From Maea johnstoni (lineage: Eukaryota; Annelida; Polychaeta; Spionida; Magelonidae): 64,000 bases of DNA. The stretch spans positions 34,896,798-34,960,797 of the forward strand of contig OZ012700.1 of NCBI GenBank assembly GCA_963942565.1. Direction: 5' to 3'. Made by a program: the position numbers and the translations under genes. Shown piece by piece: positions 22,629-33,440 of this stretch. The notes under the pieces were generated by a model. That model saw only the letters and a list, made by a program, of their open reading frames with translations, was not told the DNA's origin and did not search any database. Within the stretch, counting starts at the first letter, position 1; every line of letters starts with the position of its first letter.

Positions 22629-23776
22629 CTGAAAATAACACATTAAAGCTGCAATTAGTAAAATGCCTCATATAACCAAAATTTTACGTTTTTATAACAA
22701 GTGAACAAAAATATTGTAATTATTAAAAAGCGTTCAGAATTAATGAGAATTTTCAGTACTAAAGCTTTTGTTTACCTACATTTTTAGTCTTTTTAAGGCT
22801 AATTTGTCACGATAACTAGGGATAGATATCTTTAAAAATGAAACAGTATGACACTGGTATTGGTACCAATGAAATGGAACAATATTTTAATGGCACGGTT
22901 TGCATAAGGGTACTCTTTTGATTTATTACCTTATCAATTTTGTTGTGAATAGTCATGTTTAGGATTTTGAACAATTCCTTGTGATTAAAAACATCACAGT
23001 TCACAGTGGTTAGTATCATTAAGAGTACCTTTAAGGAATGAAACGGTATGATATGGTACTTTAAGAAATGACACCGTACCAGTTCCGGTACCTCTTAACT
23101 AGTGGTCGGACGATTAAGCGAGAACTCGAGCATTCGGTTGAGCTGAGGCCGACTCGACCCGTTCGAACGGCATTTGAAATAATCTATTATTTCAAATGTG
23201 AAATTTCTGGAATTCTTTTTTGTGAAATTACGCGACCAAAACTGACAAAAACATTAGAACTTACGTTTAAGTGACACAGAACGGCTCCGTGTCAACACTC
23301 AAGAGTAAACAAATCTATTGCACCATATTTGGTGCACCGATTCATCAAGTGCCGCGGTACACCGCATATGTGCCTGAAATCTGCCGGCGCATGCCGCGGC
23401 ACACTAATGTTTAAAATCTTTTGCCTTAAAATTACGACAATGTGGCCGTAAAACTCAAACCGAATCGATTAATTGTTCGTAATACTTTTTTCGATCAAAA
23501 AATCTCTTCGTATCCGAACCCTACTCTTAACGGTATCCAACCCTAACTATAACAGGTACACAGCTTGAAATTTTGTTTATCTACCTCTTTCAGTCATTTT
23601 GGTTAATTTGTCATTATATTGAAACATAAAGCCACAGGTTGACCTCAAATCACTGGCATCTTTCTCACATGACTAGAGCTGGATTCAAAACCAGGCAGTC
23701 ACAGTGGTGAGAGACAGCGTGCAGTTGGTGGCAACGCCTTAAACCATTGGCAATCAGGGAAGTCTGTGTGGGCATG
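22629..23776. other. MTMR9 intron 4, part beyond the foldback element
   Basis: No exon was found. It holds decayed repeats with 'ggtatgata', 'ggtaccg' and 'aaacggtatgat' motifs (22830-23100) and a CpG-rich patch at 23100-23410 with 'ctcgagc' and 'tgccgcggcac' words, like the hAT-type element at 44161. Confidence 0.5.
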
Positions 23777-25199
23777 TCTGCAGTTAGGAGTGTGATCGGT
23801 ATCCAAGGTTTGGAATCGGAATCGGTAAAAAAAAAATCTGATTCTTTCCGATTCCGATTACTACTGACGTATATATTAGGCGGGTGGCCAAATCCCTAAA
23901 AGAGCTCTAGAAATATTTTTGATGGCGTTTTTCGTTACAAGTCGTCATCCATGCTTATTCATCTCTACATAGGGTGCACTTTAGTGAACGGGTGGATGAC
24001 ACGTCTGATTTTGCTGCATAAGGGAATTTTGGGGCATTTTATGCAAAAAATCACCAAAAAAGCATGTTTTTTGGGATTTCCTTCTAGAAAATTCATTTTT
24101 CGAGATAGAAACTCAAAACCTGCTACAAATGTGTTCAAGAGGATGCTTCTGATCTTAGAACATGTTGTGGTAGCGTGACTTCAAGGAACCCCCCGCTGCG
24201 AGTGATTTTGGGGGAAAAATCATCAAAAATGAGTGTTTTTTGTAATTTCCCACAACTTGAATGTCATCCTGTGGACTATTCCAAACTCTCAACTAAATAG
24301 TTTTGGTTTAGAAAACTAACCAAGAAGGTGTAGATACAGAAAATAAATTACGTTTGAATATTTTCGTGATATGCTACGTTTTGGGGCATTTTACAGAAAA
24401 ATGGCATTAAAACTAGTGATTTTAGGGATTTGCTTCTGGAAGGTGAAATTTTCATAGTAGGAACTCAAAACTTGCCACAAATGTTTTAACAAGGATGTCT
24501 ATGATTATCAAATGTTTTGTGATAGTATGAATGTATCTGACCCCTGCTGTGAGTGATTTTGGGGTAAAAACCTCTAAAATAGTAGGATTTTTGTAATTTC
24601 CCACAACTTGAATGTCATCCTGTGGACTATTCCAAACTCTCAACTAAATAGTTTTGGTTTAGAAAACTAACCAAGAAGGTGTAGATAGAGAGAGTGAGTC
24701 ATGTTTGCATATTATCATGACATGCTACGTTTTGGGGAAATTTGCAGAAAAAATAACATAAAACAGGTGATTTTAGGGATTTGCTTCTGGAAGGTGCAAT
24801 TCTCATAGTAGGAACTCAAAACTTGCCATAAATGATTCCATAGGGATATCTATGATAATCAAATGTTTTCTGTTAGTATGAAATGTATCTGACCCCTACT
24901 GTGAGTGATTTTGGGGTAAAAACCTTTAAAATAGTAGGATTTTTGTAATTTCTCATACATTTGAACAAAGGTATATTACATCTTATACCAATATTCTAGC
25001 TGTTACAGAAAATTAACCAAGAATAGGCAGATAAAGGAAATAAGTTATGTTTGCCAACCTATGACATGCTAAATTTTGGGGTATTTTACTGAAAAATCAT
25101 CAAAAACATGTGATTTTAGGGATTTGCTTCTGCAAAGTGCATTTTCCAATGTAGATAATATTAAACTTGCCACAAATATGTTCGCATTGATGCCTCTTT

Positions 25200-25934
25200 C
25201 TGAATGACTCAAAATTAAAACTTGTCACTGAACAAAAACTTTTGGGTATATTAGTGACTAATACTTTAAATTAGAACGAACATGTCAACCATGTATGTAA
25301 GAAAATATCAAAAGGGATTTTCGCTTTAAAAAAACTGAAATTGTACATGGATCTTAAAACAAGAAATCTTTTTTTCAATGCGTACATACTTCCTCACTTT
25401 GATTACTGTAATACCATTTGGGGCCACTCTAGCTCCGAAATTCAAACAAGAATGCTTAAGCTACAGAAGAAAGCTGCAAGATATATACTTGATGTTGATT
25501 ACTCTCATCCAAGCAGGGGTCTATTCAAAACACTAAAATGGTTACCTTTCCTTAACAGAGTTCAATTTAATACTGCTATTCTAATGTATAAATCTGTCAA
25601 TGGACAGAGTCCAATATACCTGAAAAATATGTTTCAGTTCTGCTCAGATCAACATGGTCACCTTACAAGATCAAATACATCTCATAATTTGGTTCCTCCA
25701 CCGATCAAAATCGAGCTATTTAAACATTCATTCACTTACCAAGGCATAGTATTATGGAATTCCTTATCTTTAAATATGAAAATGGCACCATCTCTCTCAT
25801 CATTCAAGAAACCATACCTTGAAGAACAATTTTCAACTCTGTGGCCTGAAGAATTGAATGTATAATCCTTAAATCTGAGGGCCACAGCGAAAATCAAATC
25901 CTGTATTTGACTGTGTTACCCTCGTGAAATAAAG

Positions 25935-26001
<67 letters not shown>
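25200..26001 (+). mobile_element. 5'-truncated LINE (CR1/Jockey-like) with ATT tail
   Basis: An open frame from 25341 to 25865 (174 codons) is the C-terminal part of a non-LTR reverse transcriptase: NAYILPHFDYCNTIWGH, LQKKAARYILDV, RVQFNTAILMYKSVNG and the end LWNSLSLNMKMAPS are hallmarks of CR1/Jockey-clade ORF2 tails. Worn upstream codons extend the match to about 25210. The 3' end reads 'gtgaaataaagattattatt' and runs into about 70 bp of ATT repeats (25930-26001), typical of these LINEs. It inserted into the core of the 6.2-kb foldback element and is therefore younger than it. The long open frame suggests a fairly recent insertion. Confidence 0.85.
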
Positions 26002-26002
<1 letters not shown>

Positions 26003-28480
26003 GGTTGTAGGATGTGTTGTGGTAGTTGAGGTTAAAATGTGGCCTCTGCTATGAGTGATTTTTGGATAATCCTTTAAAATTATGCAATTTTTTGGTATAT
26101 TGCGAGGCTTAACTGTCAACCGGCCTGGAGACCATTTCACAAATTTGACAGAGAAAATCACCTAAGAATGTGTTGACTATAGAACTCAGTATGTTTACTA
26201 TAGCCTTTTAATGCTAAGCTATGGTTTTGGGTTTTTTATGGAAAAAGTAGTAAAAATGTGAATTTAGACACAGGAAACAAAGTCTTTTCACAAAATAGTG
26301 GTTTATGAAGACGTGTCTTTACCTTAAGGATGTTCGCCATTCATCACACATAAAGAAAAGTAAAGCATTCTCCCTGAGTGAATGTCTGTTAGTATAAGGG
26401 ACTGGGCCAGTTGATGACCAGTAAATACTCTCTAGTATTGGCTTTAATGATGACAAATTTCAAAATCAACAACGTGAAAAACATCTAATGTTTTCTTGCT
26501 GCAATGCAACATTGTTATTAAACAGTTGCTGGAAGGTGTTCCTGAAAAAGCCCAGCCTTCTTAATATAATTGGGTGATTGCTGTTTTGGGGGGTTAGACA
26601 CAGAAACTGAATCTAAAAAGTAATAGTAATATCATCACTAATATGAGTATATGTGCACATGTACATGACTGACTATTAATTCTTGTAATGCTACCTCAGA
26701 TGTGTGAGAACAGGAAAAATGTATTTAACCAAGCTATATATAATGCAAGCTGCATTAATATTCTGGTGTAAGTATAAAAAATAGAGCTGATTTTGATTAT
26801 TCAAAATATTGTTGAGACTGTTTGGTGGAAAATTGTATTTGAGGATAATGTACAGTGGAACCTGATAGATTACCTCTGTACATAGAGCATTTCAACAGCA
26901 GTAACTGCATACTGTAACAGCGCAAGGTAACCCTGTAGCCTGTGACTATACAAATCTTTTAAAAAATGATGGTAGGGCTGCTTAAACAATGGGCTTGTAG
27001 GTCCATTGGGCTAAGTACTTTATATTTATCAAAGTACACAATATGCTCATGGGCTAGTTATCATAAGGGGAATAGGTGGAAGGACTACTAAATGTTGTGG
27101 ACAAGTAGTCCATCACTGGCTAGTGGAATATTTTGGTAATGTTTAACCGTGAGTGATAGGAGCCCAATTTCCCAAAGCTTTGTGCTAGGAGAGTGGGGGC
27201 ATTTAATCTTTAGGCAGCAAACTGACAAAAGGTGTGGTCCTAATTGTGCAGTGTTTTTGTAGCGCAACCAATAATCTGCTGAATAGGAAGTATTAAGAGT
27301 AGTATGATGAAGATATGAATAGGGAGGAGTCAAAATGAATCCTGGTTCATGCAATACTTTGGAATTTCGATCATCCTTTTTCAGCCATATTTAGGCTTAA
27401 TTGTAACTTAAGCCTGTTGTTAGTGATGGAGGAAACTATAGTAGCCCAGTGAAAACCACTTAACCCCAAGTCAGTGATCACTTTCTCACATGCCCTGTCT
27501 GGGATCAAGGAACACACACACATTTTGGAGTTGGGAATTTTGTTTTTTGTCACTTTTTCAGCCATACCATGGTTAAGTCATGACTAACCAGTTGTAATTG
27601 GTTTAGGAAACCAGATTACCCAGCAAAAAACACTGCCTAACTCCAAGTCACTAGCAACTTTCTCACATAATGACTGGGATTTGAAAGAGCAAAGTGGGTG
27701 TTTTGTTTTTCATACTTGAATGACTCACATGTGTATCAAATCATAAATGAAATAACATCTCACAGCATGATACTTATGTAACTGAGTGAGATATACCTAA
27801 GACTCTGAGAGTAATAGTAGTAGCTCTACTACTATTCTCTACCATAAATTGATATTGATGCTATTTCAATGACTCTGTTTCTTGATCTGTATGACCTGAG
27901 ATGTCAGGGACCTGTATACGCGGAGCACTTCTTTATTTCTCATGAGTGCTCCATGTCCACAGGTTCCACTGTGATTGCTACGTACGTAGGTACTATCAAA
28001 AGGATTCATCTCTCATTATATTACAGCAAAATGATCCAAATCTAGAATGACTGAGGTATTAATTCAAAATTCCTTAGAATGATAGAGCCTATGAAATTAC
28101 AAAAATTACATTTCTATAAGTTCTCACGTTTCATTACTTTTTCCATAAAATGCCCAAAACAACAGCTTATCATTGAAATCTAGTAAACCTAACCCAGTTC
28201 CTTCACCAACACATTCTTAAGTGATTTCTTTGGCAAAATTGGGAAATTAAGATCTTTGCATAGTCTGCAAGTTGACAGTTTAAGCCTGGGAAAATACAAA
28301 AGAAATGCATGATTTTAAAGGATATTACCCAAAAATTACTCACAGCAGGAGCTACATTAAATCTCAACTACCAAAACACATCCTTCAACCACAGGCATCA
28401 ATGTGAACATATTTGTGTCAAGTTCTATATATCTACATTAGAGGCTGCATTTTCCAGAAGGAAATTCCTAAAAACGCATG
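26002..28480. other. Core of the foldback element, non-coding
   Basis: No gene is visible. Two worn copies of a block of about 150 bp ('aaccagttgtaattggttta', 'ccaagtcactagcaactttc') lie in tandem at about 27385-27690. Short stretches near both ends still match the arm sub-units. Confidence 0.5.
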
Positions 28481-30161
28481 CTTTTGATGATTTTTCAGTA
28501 AAATACCCCAAAATTTAGCAAGTCATAGGTTGGCAAACATAACTTATTTCCCCTACATGCCTATTCTTGGTTAAATTTTTGTAACAACAATATCAGTCTA
28601 GAATCTTGGTATAAGATATGATATACCTTTGTTCAAATGTATGAGAAATTACAAAAATCCTACTATTTTAAAGGTTTTTACCCCAAAATCACTCACAGTA
28701 TGGGTCAGATACATTTCATACTAACATAAAACATTTGATTATCATAGACATCCTCATAAAATCATTTATGGCAAGTTTTGAGTTCCTACTATGAAAATTG
28801 CACCTTCCAGAAGGGAATCCCTAAAATCACCTGTTTTATGCCATTTTTTCTATAAATTTCCCCAAAACGTAGCATGTCATGGTAATATGCAAACATGACT
28901 CACTCTCTCTATCTACACCTTCTTGGTTAGTTTTCTAAACCAGAACTATTTAGTAGAGAGTTTGGAATAGTCAACAGTATGACATTCAAGTTGTGGGAAA
29001 TTACAAAAATCCTACTATTTTAGAGGTTTTTACCCCAAAATCACTCACAGCAGGGGTCAGATACATTTCATACTAACACAAAACATTTGATAATCATAGA
29101 CATACTAATAAAAATCATTTGTGGCAAGTTTTGAGTTCCTACTATGAAAATTTCACCTTCCAGAAGCAAATCCCTAAAATCACTAGTTTTAATGCCATTT
29201 TTCTGTAAAATGCCCCAAAACGTAGCATATCACGAAAATATTCAAACATAACTTATTTTCTGTATCTACACCTTATTGGGTAGTTTTCTAAACCAAAACT
29301 ATTTAGTTGAGAGTTTGGAATAGTCCACAGGATGACATTCAAGTTGTGGGAAATTACAAAAAACACTCATTTTTGATGATTTTTCCCCCAAAATCACTCA
29401 CAGCGGAGGGTTCCTTAAAGTCACGCTAACGCAACATGTTCTAAGATCAAAAGCATCCTCTTGAACACATTTGTAGCAAGTTTTGAATTTCTATCTCGAA
29501 AAATGAATTTTCTAGAAGGAAATCCCAAAAAACATGCTTTTTTGGTGATTTTTTGCATAAAATGCCCCAAAATTCCCTTAAGCAGCAAAATCAGACGTGT
29601 CATCCACCCGTACACTAAAGTGCACCCTATGTAGAGATGAATAAGCATGGATGACAACTTGTAACGAAAAACGCCATCAAAAGTATAATTCTGACACTTG
29701 GCCACCCGCCTATATAGAGGGAAGAATCATAGCATTTAGGTTTAAAAGTGTATCAGATGCTACACTGTTTTAACATTTCCATGCTAATAATTTCATTTTA
29801 AGGTAGTAGATTAGATTACCTGGTGCACTGAGCTACTGACTGGCGTTGTCTAGTTACTTTGTCATCTTATTGCATTGCAATAATATGACAAAGTAAGCGT
29901 CAATTAGTGTCAACATTTTACCGATTCCGGAATCGGAATGATCGCTATGAGATTGTGTAGCGATCTTTTCCATGGGATCTTCGATACCATCCGATTCCTT
30001 GGTATCGATTACACTCCTATCTGCAGTGGGTCCATTAGAGAAATGTTTATTTTGTAAACTTTGTAAATTTCACTAACCTATTTGATAATATATCAACAAA
30101 AAAAACAGATTATCCCACAAGAAAAAGACATGTATGTGTGATCTTTAAAATGGTATCTTAC

Positions 30162-30290
30162 CCCATTATCTTTGTGGTAGTATGAGAGAACAGGGAAGCG
30201 GCCATATTGCCGAAACTGTGCCACACGGACAACAGTTTCATCATCTATTGTCTTCGGGACCACGACCGCATGCGGATAAGACTGACAGAC
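30162..30290 (-). CDS. MTMR9: MTMR9 exon 4
   Basis: 129 nt, acceptor ATTCTAG, donor AATGGG|GTAAGA. It encodes VCQSYPHAVVVPKTIDDETV then VRVAQFRQYGRFPVLSYYHKDNG (split here for reading), matching human VCPSYPPIVTVPKSIDDEAL...GRFPVLSYYHKKNG. Phase 0-0 as read. It ends the GRAM region and starts the phosphatase-like domain. Confidence 0.93.
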
Positions 30291-30851
30291 CTAGAATGTA
30301 ATGAAAAAATATCACTAAGTTTATGGTACATTTAGAATATGAAATAGAGAAAACAACTGCATAATACTTTAGGAAATGAAGATACAAATCACCACAAAGA
30401 ATTGACTTCAGTAGCAGTCAAAAATAGATATTTAATCATTCTTGGATGTCATTAAAAAAAAGTCAAAGCGGAATTCCTGACCTTCTTAGCAAGAGCTATC
30501 TAATGAATACCAACATGACAGGGTTTAAATGGTTTTCAAAAAAGAAACATCCTTACCAAACTATTTGAATGTCATTTCAATCACTCTCTTCAAAATTATT
30601 TATTATTCACTAAGGGATAGTACCGGTGTTTGGTAAGATACAAAATACTGATATCAAATAGGGAAAGTATCGTACCATGTAAGATTTGTTATATCGGTAT
30701 TGTTTATCAGTATAATTTTGTTAAAAGTATTGTAAAGATATTGAATCATTAATCATTGATATTATATTGAATTTCAAAAGGTTAAAGCTGTCCATTCTCA
30801 TTATTCACATAAACATACACAGGGATTGGTAGAATAGTACCAGCAACTCAC

Positions 30852-31003
30852 TTCAAAGTTTTTATTAACATGGCATAGTCTCCATTCCTCTGATCGTCCA
30901 ATCAAACGCGAGAACTCTGTCTCCGGATGAAAGGCATGCCAGCCATCCTCCATTATCTCAAACATCGGCCGATAGAAGAATGGGTACGCGAGGCCAACAT
31001 TAT
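30852..31003 (-). CDS. MTMR9: MTMR9 exon 3
   Basis: 152 nt, acceptor CCTTGCAG, donor TTTGAA|GTGAGT. It encodes (D)NVGLAYPFFYRPMFEIMED then a segment ending WRLCHVNKNFE, matching human LMYPFFYRPMFEVIEDGWHSF...WRLSYVNKEF. Phase 1 in, 0 out. Confidence 0.93.
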
Positions 31004-31054
31004 CTGCAAGGAAGAGACTCACAATCAATCAACTGATAAACCTTCTACCTTATA

Positions 31055-31092
31055 TATGTGTGTGTGTGTGTGTGTGCGTGTGTGTGTGTATT
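31055..31092. repeat. (GT)n microsatellite
   Basis: A short GT run with one C interruption, about 50 bp outside MTMR9 exon 3. Confidence 0.9.
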
Positions 31093-31121
31093 ATGAAACA
31101 CAGTTATATCAATGATCACAT

Positions 31122-31432
31122 CAGGGCCTTAGCCAGGATCTTTAAAATGCCTGTCCAAAACAGAAATTCCATAATCTGGACGGATTTAGCTACTCATATA
31201 CTTCAAATCCAACTTATGATATACCAACTACATTTTATAGCCTATCGTGTCAAACAATAAAATTTGAGTTTCAGCTATTTCCTAGAATGCTTTATTAGGA
31301 AAATATTTGTTTTTTACCCCTCAAAAAAGTCAAAATTGAAAATTTTCATAGAAAATTTTGTCTGTCCTAAAAGGTTTCCAGAAAACTGCCTGTCTGGACT
31401 GATTCTGGCTTAAAGTCCTTGGGTCAAACAGA
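31122..31432. mobile_element. hAT-type short element, 'CTTAGCCAGGAT' family
   Basis: The left end is CAGGGCCTTAGCCAGGATCT and the right end is the worn inverse 'gattctggcttaaagtcctt'. The interior matches the copy at 33120-33432 ('aaaatgcctgtccaaaacag'). The target duplication is not clear. Its right end lies about 16 bp from the donor of MTMR9 exon 2. Confidence 0.7.
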
Positions 31433-31448
31433 GAAGCACTGAACCTAC

Positions 31449-31608
31449 CTATGTTGGAGAGCTGTTCTATTGAGGTGGCTAGACCGAGGCAGTCCTCAGC
31501 CTGAGGAATGTCCAGCATCAGCCACTTGAAGTCCTTGCACTTTATGGTCAGGGTGCCGCTAGATCCAGACAGCTTCTTCTCCAGACTATCTATATTATTG
31601 TGCAGGAG
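31449..31608 (-). CDS. MTMR9: MTMR9 exon 2
   Basis: 160 nt, acceptor TTCTTCCAG, donor CATAG|GTAGGT. It encodes LLHNNIDSLEKKLSGSSGTL then TIKCKDFKWLMLDIPQAED and a segment ending SIEQLSNI, matching human LLHSNIDAIDKR...IIKCKDFRIIQLDIPG. PH-GRAM domain. Phase 0 in, 1 out. Part of it is duplicated just upstream (31649-31776). Confidence 0.93.
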
Positions 31609-31648
31609 CTGGAAGAAAAGAACAGTAGAAAATACAATTGATGCATTA

Positions 31649-31776
31649 ACTTGAAGTCCTTGCATTTTATGGTCAGAGTACCGCTTGATCCAGACAGCTT
31701 CTTCTCCACACTATCTATATTATTGTGCGTTAGCTGCACCAAAAAAGAACAATAGAAAATACAATTGATGCATTAA
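31649..31776 (-). pseudogene. Tandem duplicate of the first half of MTMR9 exon 2
   Basis: The 125-bp segment 31524-31648 (intron end, acceptor and first 85 nt of exon 2) is repeated as 31649-31776 at roughly 90% identity. The copy has a usable acceptor (TTTGGTGCAG) and stays open as LTHNNIDSVEKKLSGSSGTL then TIKCKDFK, but runs straight into intron-type sequence with no donor at the equivalent place. It is an exon relic. This is the same kind of event as the exon-6 array, with one extra copy. Confidence 0.88.
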
Positions 31777-32418
31777 ACTAAAATAAATATTGTGATGAGG
31801 GAGTATTAACCCATTTTCCATTGAAGTACACGCATCTTGAAAAGAACTCAAAAAATATAAGAGTAATATTTGAAAAATACATGAAAACTGATGGTTTAAC
31901 ACCAACAACTTTTGATTATTTTTTTCTCAAAATATTGCTTAATCATAAATATGTTGAAAGCCATAAAAGACATCCCTAAGGAGTTTCCTTGCAACTCAAA
32001 TACCCATCATATTTACGTTTTAGTAGGCACAACCTATAAACCGTGGAGAGTAGGCCACTCCACACCACAGTAGGTAGGGTTACAGGAAACAAACAATTTG
32101 TTTATCGCTTAACCCATTTACACTTAGAGCGACCAAAACAGGCCTGACAATTTTGGCAATATTTTATTTATCTAGAAAAGCATTATCTGGTAAACATTTG
32201 AAGGAGAAATGTCGAACAGAAGTCAAACAACAACTCTTCTTCAAATATTTTGTTAAATTTTGCTTTATTTCCAAGTTATGTTCAAAAGTATGAGAGTAGC
32301 AGACATTTTTTTCTAGAGCAACTCTGAGTGTGAATGGGTTAAGGAGAGATGATGGTTGGATTTTGATTTATATCTCAAATAGCTCCAATATTGGAAATAT
32401 CCTATGAAATCTTCTAAC

Positions 32419-32565
32419 CCATAATTCCTCTTTTCCTTCCTGTCTAGATGATAGTATTAGATGGTGTCCCGTGACGCATAGCGTACCCTCAACAGGATCT
32501 TCAAATGGATGCCGTAGCACCACATTGTCTATTTTAGGTGTCTGTATGAATTCGGCAAACTCCAT
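32419..32565 (-). CDS. MTMR9: MTMR9 exon 1 (first coding exon)
   Basis: 147 nt, 49 codons, beginning MEFAEFIQTPKIDNVVLRHP and ending with RQEGKEELW at donor TGG|GTTAGA. Human MTMR9 begins MEFAELIKTPRVDNVVLHRP and has the same exon border after EELW, so the start is secure. An acceptor (CTATTTTAG) at 32579-32580 leaves only 13 nt of untranslated sequence before the ATG, which implies a separate upstream non-coding exon. Confidence 0.94.
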
Positions 32566-32580
32566 ACTGTTTGTAATCCT

Positions 32581-33119
32581 AAAATAGGTGAAAGAGAAAA
32601 TTTACAAATAATGTCACATCTTGTAATTCTACAATATTAACTTAATTACTTCAACCAATTAATCCCATCATAATAATAGAAAAAGTATTCATGAACTTGA
32701 AGTTCTAACATCATTATTCTTATCATGTCTTAACTCATTAATCCTAGAGTAATAGAGAAATGGATGTAGAAATCAGCACAAGTATTTTAAACATCACTCC
32801 TGTTAAAATATTGGAATATGAATTGATGATGCCATCAAATATGGTAAGCATAAATGCAATTAAATAAAGTAACTAAGTAAAATCGTATGTAACATAGTTT
32901 TAGGTATCCTTGTTGAGTTATCTTTATAATCAACATCTCTTATTAAAAGAGTGTATGTAGTCTCTGGTGTGGCATTTAAACAAATAAGACATTGTGAGTA
33001 CAGTCAGATGAAAATGTCTTTTAGAAAATATTTAGAGGTTTACTATCGGACAGCTCGATCTCTCTCTCTCTCTGTCTCAAATATTTTTTAAGTCCATGCT
33101 AAAGATTATTAGCCATACC
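32581..33119. other. MTMR9 5' intron, nothing coding
   Basis: AT-rich intron with a short TC run at 33058-33074. Confidence 0.5.
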
Positions 33120-33432
33120 CATGATCTTAGCCAGGATTTCAAAAATGCCTGTCCAAAACAGCAATTTTATAAATTTTGCCCGTCCAAAATTTTCTACTTG
33201 TCTACTTCAAATCCTTATACCAGCTACATTCAATAGCCTAGTGTGTCAAAAATGGCAATTTACACTTCAGATATGTCTTAGATGATGGTTTGTCAGGAAA
33301 ATATTTCGGTTTTTACACACAAAAAGTCATAATTGAAAAATCATCATAAAATTTTTTGCCTGTCCAAACAGGAGGTTTTAAGGAAACTACCTGTCCAAAA
33401 GACAGGTAGGACAGGTCCTGGCTAAGTCCCTG
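33120..33432. mobile_element. hAT-type element with perfect 8-bp target duplication
   Basis: Element of 313 bp. The left end reads CATGATCTTAGCCAGGATTT and the right end 'tcctggctaagtccctg'. Identical GCCATACC flanks at 33112-33119 and 33433-33440 form an 8-bp target site duplication, which assigns the whole 'CTTAGCCAGGA' family in this window to the hAT superfamily. The interior is non-coding. It lies in the first MTMR9 intron. Confidence 0.92.
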
Positions 33433-33440
33433 GCCATACC

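Larger units (their letters stand above)
23785..30019. mobile_element. 6235-bp foldback element with perfect 8-bp target duplication
   Basis: The ends are inverted (TAGGAGTGTGATCGGTATCC at 23785; reverse complement 'ggtatcgattacactccta' at 30019) and are flanked by identical TCTGCAGT at 23777-23784 and 30020-30027, as for hAT-type insertion. The arms (about 23870-25160 and 28480-29720) are long inverted copies, each with three worn tandem sub-units of about 300-350 bp ('cccacaacttgaatgtcatc', 'actaaccaagaaggtg'). A reading frame of about 75 codons starting MLIHLYIGCTLV is kept in both arms (23951-24178 plus; mirrored at 29421-29645 minus). The core (25200-28480) holds a LINE tail and other repeats. 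I saw no transposase domain. It sits in MTMR9 intron 4. Confidence 0.88.
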
